In this document: positions 8,315 through 16,686 of the stretch, in pieces
Position numbering within the stretch: the first letter of the stretch is position 1
Layout of the letters: each line of letters starts with the position of its first letter
Origin: Carnobacterium iners
GTDB taxonomy: Bacteria > Bacillota > Bacilli > Lactobacillales > Carnobacteriaceae
Assembly: GCF_900177385.1 (NCBI RefSeq)
Contig: NZ_FXBJ01000002.1
Coordinates: 1,554,001-1,618,000 of the forward strand
Length of the DNA stretch: 64,000 bases
Reading direction: 5' to 3'
Translations under genes and position numbers: made by a program
The notes under the pieces: model-generated
Told to the model about the DNA's origin: nothing
Seen by the model: only the letters and a program-made list of their open reading frames with translations
The model's database searches: none

Positions 8315-10996
8315 ATGCTTTCGCGTAAAAAAGATATTCTAACCTATCTAGTCAAACAAGCCGCGCCCTTGTCAGCGAAAGAGATTGCTTTAGCAATGGA
8401 GCTGGATCGTGCCAACGTCAGTCGTTATTTAAATGACTTACATAAAGAAGGGCACATTGAAAAAAGAACCGGGAGACCGGTCTTATATCAAGCTAGAACA
8501 CTCAGTCCTGCTTTACCCGAATTAACTGCTGAACAAGAAGCTTTTACTAAATTAGTTGGCTACAATGCTTCTTTGAAAGTGATGATTCAACAGGCTAAAG
8601 CAGCTATTTTATATCCACCAAGAGGATTGCATACGATTATCTTCGGTGAAACCGGTACAGGTAAGACGTTATTTGCTGAATGCATGTATCAATTTGCACT
8701 AGAATCTCAAGTGCTATCACAAGATGCGCCTTTTGTTTCCTTTAACTGTGCAGATTATGCGCAAAATCCACAATTATTATTTGGCCATATCTTCGGTGTG
8801 AAAAAAGGCTCTTATACTGGGGCAACTGAAGATCGAACAGGTTTAATGCATCAAGCCGATGGTGGGATTTTATTTCTTGATGAAATCCATAGACTACCCC
8901 CAGAAGGCCAAGAGATGTTGTTTACGTTTATCGATAAAGGCGTCTATCGTCCTTTAGGTGAAAGCAGCCAGACTCGAACAGCAAGTGTTCAAATCATTGG
9001 CGCAACGACCGAAAATCCGGAAGTCTTATTGGATACTTTCAATCGCCGGATCCCGATGACAATTACAATGCCGTCTTTAGCAGAACGGACCATTGAAGAG
9101 CGTTATGAATTAGTAGCCGCTTTCTTGCAACAAGAAGCACAACGATTAAATCAAAAAATTGTTATCGAGCGAGAAGTATTAGTGGCCTTTATGCTTTACC
9201 CGGCTAAAGCCAACATTGGCCAAGTCCAACGGGATTTGAAATTAGTCTGCGCGAAAGCTTTTTTACATTACCGAACACATCAAACGGATTACTTGAAAAG
9301 TACCCAACAAGATTTGCCTTTAGCTGTCCAAAAAGGGTTGTTGCTAGTCAAAGAAGCACCCGAAAGGCTCAACCAATTAGTTGATCGCCACCAAACACAT
9401 TTTTCTTATGTTCCAACCAGTCAAAAGACAGCCATCAATGAAAATTTAGAATCAGACATGAGTGTCTACAATGCCATTGAAGAACGTGTTGAAGAAGCCT
9501 TAAAAGTGGGTTTATTAAAAGAGGTTGAATTAGAAGGGTTTATTCAAAATAACTTGCCACACTATTTTAATGATTACCTAGAAAAATTATCACTATCAGA
9601 TATCCATCAAGAACTCGTTCCAATAGATATTCGAAAAGTAACAGAAAAATTGTACGATTTTGCAGAAAAAAAACTTGAGCGAACCTATCATTCAAAATCA
9701 CGATTTGCTTTTTCATTACACTTGCAAAGTGCGATTGAACGTATTAAAGAAAAACGGTCTATTGTGCACCCGGATTTAAATAGTGTCCGAAAAAACTATT
9801 CAAAAGAATTTCAAGTAGCGATTGATTTATCAGCGATGATTGAACAGCAATTCGGGATTGACATTCCATTTGATGAGATTGGTTTTATCACGATGTTCCT
9901 GACACTAGAAGCACAAGAACCTGAAAAAACAGCAGCGAATCAAGTGGGTGTAGTGGTCATCATGCATGGGAAATCAACGGCTAGTAGCATGCTTGAAACG
10001 GCGCAAGACTTACTGGATACAAAAGTAGGTGTAGCACTTAATATGCCACTGACCGTTAAAGTAAAAGAGATGTATGAAACAGTTAGACAAGCAATTGTAG
10101 CCAATAAAGCCCTCTATGAACATGGCTTATTGTTGCTAACCGATATGGGCTCTTTGAATGCTTTTGGCGGCATGCTCGCACAAGAGTTAAGATTAGATGT
10201 TCGAACGATTTCGATGACGAGTACACCCATTGTCTTAGAAGCAATCCGCATGGCCAGTATTGGGAGACAATTAGAAGATATTTATGAAAATTGTCGTATG
10301 GCAATGACTCCGGAGGAAACCACTAGTAAAGCGCCTCAAAAAGAAAAACAATCAGCAATCATTGTCTCTTGTTTTACTGGTGAAGGAGTAGCAAAGAGAG
10401 TAGAAGACCGATTAAAAAAGGTCATGGACACAACACATATGACCATTATTCCTTTGCAGTTCTTACAGTTGCAAAAAATGAAACAGCAAATAGATCAATT
10501 GACTGAGCAGTATGCAATCAAAGCGATTATTGGAACCGTTCCAGTGGACCATCAAAACATTCCCTATTATACGGCCTATGAAGCCTTTGATAGGGAAAAA
10601 ATGGTAGAAATAAAAAATCAAGTAGAGGAATGGCCTTTGGATAAGATAAGCCAAACCTTGACTGGAACATTGAAAGAAGTCGGTTCTGTCAGTCGACTAG
10701 TAGGAAACTTGCAACAAGTTATTCAGCAATTAGAAGTAGACCTTTGTTTAGTTTTACCAGTAGAAGTAAAAGTAGGCCTTATTTTGCATATAGCTTTTCT
10801 AATGGAAAGCATTAAAAGTGGCAAAGAAGAACTAGCTTTTCCAGATAAAGAAAACTACTTGATGAAACACCCACTTGTTGTAGAAAAGTTGACTCAACTA
10901 CTCACTCCATTAGAAGAAGAATACGAGTTGGTTATTCCACAAAATGAACAAGCTTATTTAATTCAAATGATTGTAGAAAATCAACTAACAAACTAA
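8315..10996 (+). CDS. Sigma-54-dependent PTS regulator, LevR/CelR type
   Basis: An 893-residue modular activator. A DNA-binding helix-turn-helix (residues ~1-60, MLSRKKDILTYL then LDRANVSRYLNDL) precedes an AAA+ sigma-54-activator domain with Walker A GETGTGKT (111-118), the sigma-54-contacting loop as GSYTGA (~165) and Walker B GILFLDEIH. Next come a PRD domain (~460-560), an EIIA-mannose-like domain with HGKSTA, an EIIB-galactitol-like domain with CFTGEG, and a second PRD (~815-893). Phosphorylation of PRD and EIIA histidines by PTS proteins is how this family senses sugar and carbon status. The -24/-12 promoter 66 bp past its terminator, driving PTS IIB/IIA genes, is its obvious target. 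Gene order resembles helicase-celR-IIB-IIA of Listeria (from memory). AAGGAGGAAG is the ribosome site. Confidence 0.9.
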   Translation: MLSRKKDILTYLVKQAAPLSAKEIALAMELDRANVSRYLNDLHKEGHIEKRTGRPVLYQARTLSPALPELTAEQEAFTKLVGYNASLKVMIQQAKAAILYPPRGLHTIIFGETGTGKTLFAECMYQFALESQVLSQDAPFVSFNCADYAQNPQLLFGHIFGVKKGSYTGATEDRTGLMHQADGGILFLDEIHRLPPEGQEMLFTFIDKGVYRPLGESSQTRTASVQIIGATTENPEVLLDTFNRRIPMTITMPSLAERTIEERYELVAAFLQQEAQRLNQKIVIEREVLVAFMLYPAKANIGQVQRDLKLVCAKAFLHYRTHQTDYLKSTQQDLPLAVQKGLLLVKEAPERLNQLVDRHQTHFSYVPTSQKTAINENLESDMSVYNAIEERVEEALKVGLLKEVELEGFIQNNLPHYFNDYLEKLSLSDIHQELVPIDIRKVTEKLYDFAEKKLERTYHSKSRFAFSLHLQSAIERIKEKRSIVHPDLNSVRKNYSKEFQVAIDLSAMIEQQFGIDIPFDEIGFITMFLTLEAQEPEKTAANQVGVVVIMHGKSTASSMLETAQDLLDTKVGVALNMPLTVKVKEMYETVRQAIVANKALYEHGLLLLTDMGSLNAFGGMLAQELRLDVRTISMTSTPIVLEAIRMASIGRQLEDIYENCRMAMTPEETTSKAPQKEKQSAIIVSCFTGEGVAKRVEDRLKKVMDTTHMTIIPLQFLQLQKMKQQIDQLTEQYAIKAIIGTVPVDHQNIPYYTAYEAFDREKMVEIKNQVEEWPLDKISQTLTGTLKEVGSVSRLVGNLQQVIQQLEVDLCLVLPVEVKVGLILHIAFLMESIKSGKEELAFPDKENYLMKHPLVVEKLTQLLTPLEEEYELVIPQNEQAYLIQMIVENQLTN

Positions 10997-11005
10997 AGCA
11001 AATAG

Positions 11006-11043
11006 AAAACCTACACAGTAAAGACTACTGTGTAGGTTTTTTT
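11006..11043 (+). terminator. Rho-independent terminator after the LevR-type gene
   Basis: Arms AAAACCTACACAGTA and TACTGTGTAGGTTTT, then a T-run. It separates the regulator from the sigma-54 promoter. Confidence 0.85.
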
Positions 11044-11108
11044 GTTAGTGTGTATCTATTCGAATCATAAGAAAGCGTTGACAGATAACGATTTCATTAA
11101 ATATAAAG

Positions 11109-11125
11109 TTGGCACGCTATTTGCA
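11109..11125 (+). promoter_or_regulatory. Sigma-54 (-24/-12) promoter of the PTS IIB-IIA operon
   Basis: TTGGCACGCTATTTGCA matches the sigma-54 consensus TGGCAC-N5-TTGC exactly. It lies 46 bp upstream of the IIB start and downstream of a sigma-54 activator gene. A small inverted repeat (CGTT 11076-11079, AACG 11087-11090) just upstream could belong to the activator's binding site, but that is a guess. Use of this promoter needs an rpoN gene elsewhere in the genome. Confidence 0.9.
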
Positions 11126-11170
11126 TTGTATAAGGTGTAGGAACAAAAAAATGAGATGGAGTGATAATAC

Positions 11171-11488
11171 ATGTCAAAGAAAACAATTATGTTAGTTTGT
11201 TCAGCAGGTATGAGTACAAGTTTATTAGTGTCTAAAATGGAAAAAGTAGCTGCAGAAAGAGGAATTGATTCTGAGATTTTTGCAGTATCAGCATCAGATG
11301 CAGATAATAACATTGAATCAAAAAATGTAGATGTTTTATTATTAGGACCTCAAGTACGCTTTATGAAAGCTCAATTTGAGAAAAAATTAGCAGGCAAAGA
11401 CATTCCATTAGAAGTCATCAACATGCAAGATTACGGCATGATGGATGGCGCAAAAGTATTAGATCAAGCTTTAAGATTGATTAAATAA
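11171..11488 (+). CDS. PTS system, lactose/cellobiose-family IIB component
   Basis: A 105-residue cytosolic phosphocarrier. The P-loop-like active site CSAGMSTSLL starts at Cys10, which takes phosphate from IIA and hands it to the sugar in the IIC channel. Length and the motif LGPQVRFM are typical of cellobiose/chitobiose IIB proteins (ChbB/LicB/CelA type). It is first in a two-gene operon transcribed from the sigma-54 promoter. The ribosome site is GATGGAGTG, just upstream of the ATG. No IIC permease gene is found next to it, so it must work with a permease encoded elsewhere or serve a signalling role. Beta-glucoside/cellobiose specificity is inferred from family and context. Confidence 0.92.
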   Translation: MSKKTIMLVCSAGMSTSLLVSKMEKVAAERGIDSEIFAVSASDADNNIESKNVDVLLLGPQVRFMKAQFEKKLAGKDIPLEVINMQDYGMMDGAKVLDQALRLIK

Positions 11489-11522
11489 ACATAAAGAACA
11501 AGTAGTGAAAGGAAGTTATCGA

Positions 11523-11852
11523 TTGGAAAACCAAGAAAATTTACAATTAATTATGGGACTAATTATTAATGGAGGAAATGCTAAAAGTGATGCAATGGAG
11601 GCTATTCATGCCGCTAAGGTATCAGATTTTGAATTAGCTGACCAAAAATTAAAAGATTCTGATAAAGGTCTTGTAGAGGCACATCATTCACAGACGTCTA
11701 TGTTAACGGCAGAAGCATCAGGAGAAAAAGCTGAATTGAGTTTGTTGTTGATTCATGGTCAAGACCATCTGATGAACGCCATCACTTTTCGTGATATGGC
11801 ATCAGAAGTAGTAGATGTTTATAAAAAAATGGCTGGTGTAGCGATCGATTAA
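11523..11852 (+). CDS. PTS system, lactose/cellobiose-family IIA component
   Basis: 109 residues from a TTG start. It is a three-helix-bundle IIA of the lactose/cellobiose family. The phosphorylated His corresponds to His78 in IHGQDHLM, the position known from staphylococcal IIA-lactose. LVEAHHSQTSML (~residues 50-61) is the other conserved block. The frame is open from a GTG at 11505, but AAAGGAAG (11507-11514) lies inside that stretch, 8 bases before the TTG at 11523. That makes TTG the better start and gives the usual family length. It follows IIB by 34 bp. The operon ends here at a terminator, without a IIC gene. Confidence 0.9.
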   Translation: MENQENLQLIMGLIINGGNAKSDAMEAIHAAKVSDFELADQKLKDSDKGLVEAHHSQTSMLTAEASGEKAELSLLLIHGQDHLMNAITFRDMASEVVDVYKKMAGVAID

Positions 11853-11867
11853 AAAAAATAGATAAAG

Positions 11868-11905
11868 AAAAATCCCTTTAAAGAGCTATTCTTTTAGAGG
11901 GATTT
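11868..11905 (+). terminator. Rho-independent terminator of the PTS IIB-IIA operon
   Basis: Arms AAATCCCTTTAAAGA and TCTTTTAGAGGGATTT, then TGTTTTGTT. Confidence 0.75.
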
Positions 11906-12020
11906 GTTTTGTTAAAAGAATGTTAAAATTAAATGAAAGAAATAGATAATTGATTGACTAAGTAAGCGTTTTCCAGGACAATAGAGTAAGAGATAAACTA
12001 AACAGGTGAGGATGAGCAAA

Positions 12021-12182
12021 ATGCTTAAAAACGGTTTGTTTATTATGGTGGTAGGATTTGTCGCTCTTATTCTAGGATTGGCCAATGCAGATAGTTACCA
12101 ACCCATTACTTTAATCATAGGGATTATTCTAACAATCGCTGGATTTATGATGTATAATTGTGCCGAACAAAAAAGTGAATAA
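12021..12182 (+). CDS. Small two-helix membrane protein (53 aa), hypothetical
   Basis: MLKNGLFIMVVGFVALILGL opens a first hydrophobic helix (residues ~5-24). A short polar link is followed by a second helix, PITLIIGIILTIAGFMMY (~28-45), and a charged tail. GTGAGGA ends 8 bases before the ATG at 12021, while the in-frame ATG at 12012 overlaps that site. A terminator lies 22 bp after the stop. These signals make it a likely real gene. I do not recognise the family; small DUF-type membrane proteins like this are common in lactic acid bacteria. Confidence 0.6.
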   Translation: MLKNGLFIMVVGFVALILGLANADSYQPITLIIGIILTIAGFMMYNCAEQKSE

Positions 12183-12203
12183 AAAATAAAATAGGATAAA
12201 TCG

Positions 12204-12244
12204 AAACCTCTTTGCTTAAAGATAAGTGAAGAGGTTTTTTTTTG
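12204..12244 (+). terminator. Rho-independent terminator after the small membrane protein
   Basis: Arms AAACCTCTT and AAGAGGTTT, then nine or more T. Confidence 0.8.
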
Positions 12245-12323
12245 TTTGAAATAGAAAAGGTTCATAGTAGTAAATATGAGGATATAGAGATGCAATACGA
12301 GTATTTGTGCTTACTCATTTATT

Positions 12324-13880
12324 GGACCTTGCTTTCAAAAACGAATAGTCAATAAATGCTCCATTCTAGGATGGAAATGGACAAGTTTCTCTTGTTTCTT
12401 ATATCACTTGTCCAAAACAAGAGATTGTTGGACAAGTGAAAGTCAAATGACAGGTAGCTGGGCGTATTCGAATCAATGATAGACAAGTGGGCTGTGGTAT
12501 CCTGCTATCTTGTCCGTTTGACTAAAATCAGCTACCTGTTCCTTTATTGGACCTTGCTTTCAAAAACGAATAGTCAATAAATGATCCGTTTTAGAATAGA
12601 AATCGACAAGTTTTTCTTGTTTCTTATATCACTTGTCCAAAACAAGAGATTGTTGGACAAGTGAAAGTCAAATGACAGGTAACTGGGCGTATTCTAATCA
12701 ATAATAGACAAGTGGGCTGTGGTATCACGCTATCTTGTCCGTTTGACTAACATCAGCTACCTATTTATTTATAAGACCTTGCTTTCAAAAACGAATAGTC
12801 TGTAATAAATAATCCGTTCTGGAATAGAAATGGACAAGTTTCTCTTGTTTCTTATATCACTTGTCCAAAACAAGAGATTGTTGGACAAGTGAAAGTCAAA
12901 TGACAGGTAACTGGGCATATTCGAATCAATAATAGACAAGTGGGCTATGGTATCCTGCTATCTTGTCCGTTTGACTAACATCAGCTACCTGTTCCTTTAT
13001 TGGACCTTGCTTTCAAAAATGAATACTCATTAAATACTCCATTCTAGGATGGAAATGGACAAGTTTTTCTTATTTCTTATATCACTTGTCCAAAACAAGA
13101 GATAGGTGGACAAGTGAAAGTCAAATGACAGGTAACTGGGCGTATTCGAATCAATAATAGACAAGTGGGCTGTGGTATCACGCTATCTTGTCCGTTTGAC
13201 TAACATCAGCTACCTATTTATTTATAAGACCTTGCTTTCAAAAACGAATAGTCTGTAATAAATAATCCGTTCTGGAATAGAAATGGACAAGTTTCTCTTG
13301 TTTCTTATATCACTTGTCCAAAACAAGAGATTGTTGGACAAGTGAAAGTCAAATGACAGGTAACTGGGCATATTCGAATCAATAATAGACAAGTGGGCTA
13401 TGGTATCCTGCTATCTTGTCCGTTTGACTAACATCAGCTACCTGTTCCTTTATTGGACCTTGCTTTCAAAAATGAATACTCATTAAATACTCCATTCTAG
13501 GATGGAAATGGACAAGTTTTTCTTATTTCTTATATCACTTGTCCAAAACAAGAGATAGGTGGACAAGTGAAAGTCAAATGACAGGTAACTGGGCGTATTC
13601 GAATCAATAATAGACAAGTGGGCTGTGGTATCACGCTATCTTGTCCGTTTGACTAACATCAGCTACCTATTAACATATTGGACCTTGCTTTCAAAAACGA
13701 ATAGTCAATAAATGATCCGTTTTAGAATAGAAATGGACAAGTTTCTCTTGTTTCTTATATCACTTGTCCAAAACAAGAGATTGTTGGACAAGTGAAAGTC
13801 AAATGACAGGTAACTGGGCGTATTCGAATCAATAATAGACAAGTGGGCTGTGTTATCACGCTATCTTGTCCGTTTGACTA
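12324..13880. repeat. Tandem array of seven ~226-bp units rich in inverted repeats
   Basis: Units begin at GGACCTTGC/AGACCTTGC: 12324, 12549, 12774, 13002, 13227, 13455 and 13680. Lengths are 225, 225, 228, 225, 228 and 225; the seventh stops near 13880 without the closing linker. Units 3+4 and 5+6 are a near-perfect 453-bp duplication. Each unit has five copies, on one strand or the other, of the core GACAAG, arranged as perfect 9-10-bp inverted repeats (TGGACAAGT / ACTTGTCCA / TGGACAAGT). It also has AGTCAAA...TTTGACT and ACAGGTAGCTG...CAGCTACCTGT. No open frame of useful length exists on either strand. Function unknown: structured RNA, protein-binding array or selfish intergenic repeat. 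Confidence 0.95.
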
Positions 13881-13926
13881 AAACGAGGTGCACACAATAG
13901 CACTTAACACCGTACAGTAGAAAAAC

Positions 13927-13960
13927 AGAGCCCAGTACAATAACTCAAATACTGTGCTCT
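13927..13960. other. Hairpin downstream of the repeat array
   Basis: Arms AGAGCCCAGTA and TACTGTGCTCT with one mismatch, followed by ATTCATTTTT. It may terminate transcription coming out of the array on the plus strand, or a readthrough transcript from the tRNA side. Confidence 0.45.
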
Positions 13961-14013
13961 ATTCATTTTTGCATAAGTTACTTCTATCCATCAATAAGTG
14001 CCAACTAATCTAT

Positions 14014-14048
14014 AAAAAAACCCTCTTACAGCTAACTGTAAGAGGGGG
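14014..14048 (-). terminator. Terminator of the tRNA-Arg transcript
   Basis: Arms CCCTCTTACAG and CTGTAAGAGGG. Read on the minus strand it ends in seven T and lies 12 bp past the tRNA 3' end. Confidence 0.85.
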
Positions 14049-14059
14049 GTGAAACGGCA

Positions 14060-14133
14060 TGGTCCTAGAGAGGTTCGAACTCCCGACCTAACGTTTAGGA
14101 AACGTTTGCTCTATCCAGCTGAGCTATAGAACC
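14060..14133 (-). tRNA. tRNA-Arg (anticodon CCT)
   Basis: On the minus strand the 74 bases fold into a full cloverleaf. Acceptor GGTTCTA pairs with TAGGACC, the D-arm is GCTC/GAGC, the anticodon stem AACGT/ACGTT encloses loop TTCCTAA, and the T-arm GGGAG/CTCTC encloses TTCGAAC. The anticodon CCT reads the rare Arg codon AGG. The discriminator base is A and the terminal CCA is not encoded. It is followed by its own terminator and then by the repeat array. Confidence 0.95.
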
Positions 14134-14193
14134 GATTCAATACGATAGTTATCTTCTCACGCTTTGCTCAATTTGTCTAGTATTATTTAAAAG

Positions 14194-14238
14194 TAAAGAG
14201 GACTCAGATAACTAAAATATTATCTGAGTCCTCTTTAT
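14194..14238 (-). terminator. Terminator of pepS
   Basis: Perfect arms TAAAGAGGACTCAGATA and TATCTGAGTCCTCTTTA, starting 12 bp after the pepS stop on the minus strand. Confidence 0.85.
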
Positions 14239-14249
14239 GGAGTGAAGTA

Positions 14250-15488
14250 TTAAGCCCAATCGCCATTACGGAAGATAGGAACGGTGCTGCCGTCTTCACG
14301 AATACCGTCAACGTCCATTTTATCTGAACCAATCATGAAGTCCACGTGAACATTAGAACGATTCAAGCCAGCTTCTTTTAACTCATCTTCGGACATTTCT
14401 GTTCCGCCAACTAAACTAAAGGCGTAAGCAGATCCTAATGCTAAGTGGTTAGAAGCATTTTCGTCAAATAAAGTATTGAAGAAAGTGATACCGGATTGAG
14501 AAATAGGAGAAGGATCAGGTACTAATGCGACTTCGCCTAAACGAGCAGCGCCTTCATCTGTTTGGATTAACTGTTTCAAGACTTCTTCACCTTCGCCAGC
14601 AGTAACCTTTACGACTTTACCATCTTTAAAAGTGAATTCCATATCCATCAATGTGTTTCCAGCGTAACTTAACGGTTTGGTGCTTCTAACGACACCATCA
14701 ACACGATTAGCGTCAGGAGCAGTAAAGACCTCTTCAGTAGGCATGTTGGCCATGAAACGTTCGCCACGAACATTATCACTGCCAGCGCCTTCCCAAAGGT
14801 GGTTAGCAGGTAACCCCACGATTAAGTCTGTTCCAGGAGCGATGTAGTGTAAAGCTGTAAATTGTTCTTTGTTCAATTCATTTGCTTTTTCATTTAGAGT
14901 AACATCTTTTTTCTCCCATGTTGCAATAGGATCTTTATCAAAAATATGAACAGCCTTAAAGATAGCCTCCCATAATGCGTCAACTTGTTCACCAGTGGTT
15001 GCTAAATCGGGGAAAACTTTCGCTGCCCATTTACCACTAGCTGCTGCTGCAACAACCCAACTAACTTTATTAGCCTGTGTTGCTTTACGTTGCTCGCTTA
15101 AAGCTTTACCGTTTGCAGTTTGGAAAGCAGCGATTTTTTTGCTATCGAGACCAGCTAATGCATCTGGATCAGAAGAAATTAAGCTAATACGACTAGCACC
15201 TTTAGCTACTAAAGCTAAAGACTCATCTATTTTGTATTGCGGGATATCAGTTAAGATTTCCTCTGGTGTGTGTTCCATTTGCTCACGATTGACACTGTCG
15301 TCGACCCATTTTACAACGACCTCAACAGCACCCAAAGCATAAGCTTTCTTGGTGATCAAGCGTACTAATGGAGCTTGATCGACAGCAGCTTGTAAAACAA
15401 CAGTGTGTCCTTTTTGAACATTGACTCCTGTTCGAACAATCGTTTCAGCGTATTTAGTTAAAAGTTCATCAAAATTTGTTAATGTCAT
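14250..15488 (-). CDS. pepS: Aminopeptidase PepS (M29 metallopeptidase)
   Basis: A 412-residue cytoplasmic aminopeptidase of the M29 family (AmpS/PepS/AmpT), dimeric two-metal enzymes that release N-terminal residues during peptide use. Typical blocks are MTLTNFDELLTKYAETIVRT at the N-terminus, GANHLW-like PANHLWEGAGSDNVRGERFMANMPTEE in pieces around residues ~230-255, the metal-binding region SNHLALGSAYAF and the late HVDFMIGSD with the expected His-x-Asp. The frame runs on to 15566, but GGAGGAAT lies 7 bases before the ATG at 15488, and that ATG gives the family's usual start and length. It is a single-gene unit with its own terminator. Confidence 0.9.
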   Translation of the reverse strand: MTLTNFDELLTKYAETIVRTGVNVQKGHTVVLQAAVDQAPLVRLITKKAYALGAVEVVVKWVDDSVNREQMEHTPEEILTDIPQYKIDESLALVAKGASRISLISSDPDALAGLDSKKIAAFQTANGKALSEQRKATQANKVSWVVAAAASGKWAAKVFPDLATTGEQVDALWEAIFKAVHIFDKDPIATWEKKDVTLNEKANELNKEQFTALHYIAPGTDLIVGLPANHLWEGAGSDNVRGERFMANMPTEEVFTAPDANRVDGVVRSTKPLSYAGNTLMDMEFTFKDGKVVKVTAGEGEEVLKQLIQTDEGAARLGEVALVPDPSPISQSGITFFNTLFDENASNHLALGSAYAFSLVGGTEMSEDELKEAGLNRSNVHVDFMIGSDKMDVDGIREDGSTVPIFRNGDWA

Positions 15489-15660
15489 CTGATTAATTCC
15501 TCCTATGATGTGATAGTTACTTATTTTTATCTTGATAATCATAGCATAAGAAGCGTATTCACACAATTTGTTGGTTCCTAAAAAAATTATTTAGTGAAAA
15601 GCTAATAAGAATAATTGACAGGAAATGAGACTAGTAACCCTTGATTTCCTTATTTTTCTC

Positions 15661-16686
15661 TTAAAAAATAGAAGTTGAATCTGGACGATCAAATTTTACT
15701 GACGAGCCAAATGGAAGTCTATTTTGGAACTCATTGATTCGCTTATCCATAATGCGCCCATTTTGTATAATGAGAGCACGATTCAAGACGTCGTTTGGAC
15801 GACTTTCAACTAGGTCATCAATGTATTTGGCCGTTTCATGCGAAATAGCACTTGAAGCTGAACGATAAAAAATAGTTGGTGTGTGGTCAACGGCATAGTG
15901 AATAACGCTATCCACTTCATAGATAGGGTTTTTTAAAGACGTCGGAATAGTCGACTCGATGGCCCCGTTCTCATCACAGCTGACATCAACAATCATTGTA
16001 CCAGGTTTCAGTTTTTTTAAATCTGCTTGATAAACAATATGGTCGGTACGTGTGGTATCCCATAATAGCGCATTAACAATGACATCAAATTCAGGCATTT
16101 CTTTTCTAAATAACTTTTCTTGAAGACGGTTAAATACTTTCACATCTGCTCCTAAGCCGATTAAAATACGTAGAGCACCTTTAGCTGTATTGCCACGTCC
16201 AATGAGAGCTACTTTAGTATCATATGGCATCAGGCCATTTAACTGATAGGCATGCATAACCGCCGCTTCACCAGCTAATTCATTGCTGCGCCAATAACAA
16301 TGCCGGTTGTCTTCATACATATCTTCCCAAGCATAAGCAGAAAGCTTGTTTTCCATTAAGATATCCGTAATTTCTTTGCTTTGAACAGCGTGAATCCAAC
16401 CAAAAAGAGTTTGACCAGCACGTAAGTCTTTTAAAAAAGACGAGTCGCCAATCTTAGGATCACAAATAATATCTTGCTGTAAAGCGATTTCTCTTGAAAC
16501 GATCTGGCAACCTAAAGCAGCGTATTCAACATCTGAGATATTTAAATCGCTTCCATAATTTTCTTCGAAAAACAAAAGTTCTTGGTGTCTTAATTGAGCA
16601 ATATCTTTCGGCAATAAAGCAATTCGCTTTTCGCCATCTTTATAGCTATTAACAAACCCAATTGATTTTAATTTTTCTCTTAGCAT
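15661..16686 (-). CDS. ceo: N5-(carboxyethyl)ornithine synthase
   Basis: A 341-residue member of the alanine dehydrogenase / pyridine-nucleotide-transhydrogenase fold. The N-terminal domain carries the EKRIALLPKDI block (residues ~18-28). A Rossmann NADPH-binding domain has VALIGRGNTAKGA near residue 165. The whole pattern (GWIHAVQ, YAWEDMYEDN, YRSASSAISHETA) matches what I know of lactococcal Ceo, which reductively condenses pyruvate with ornithine or lysine. It is slightly longer at the C-terminus than the ~313 residues I recall for the Lactococcus enzyme. TAGGAGG precedes the ATG. It is read in the same direction as pepS but 172 bp separate them, so a shared transcript is uncertain. Confidence 0.75.
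   Translation of the reverse strand: MLREKLKSIGFVNSYKDGEKRIALLPKDIAQLRHQELLFFEENYGSDLNISDVEYAALGCQIVSREIALQQDIICDPKIGDSSFLKDLRAGQTLFGWIHAVQSKEITDILMENKLSAYAWEDMYEDNRHCYWRSNELAGEAAVMHAYQLNGLMPYDTKVALIGRGNTAKGALRILIGLGADVKVFNRLQEKLFRKEMPEFDVIVNALLWDTTRTDHIVYQADLKKLKPGTMIVDVSCDENGAIESTIPTSLKNPIYEVDSVIHYAVDHTPTIFYRSASSAISHETAKYIDDLVESRPNDVLNRALIIQNGRIMDKRINEFQNRLPFGSSVKFDRPDSTSIF

Noticed and set aside
12095-12295. Minus-strand 66-codon frame over the small membrane protein gene
   Set aside because: Runs through the terminator and the plus-strand gene, with no ribosome site; a shadow frame.
12324-13880. CRISPR array
   Set aside because: Units are ~226 bp and repeat as a whole with no unique spacers, and no cas genes are present.
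14014-14133. tRNA-Arg as the attachment site of an integrated element
   Set aside because: No integrase gene and no second copy of the tRNA 3' end were seen in the window; the adjacent array has no phage or ICE genes.
14995-15342. 115-codon plus-strand frame inside pepS
   Set aside because: Complementary shadow of a well-supported gene, with no start signals.
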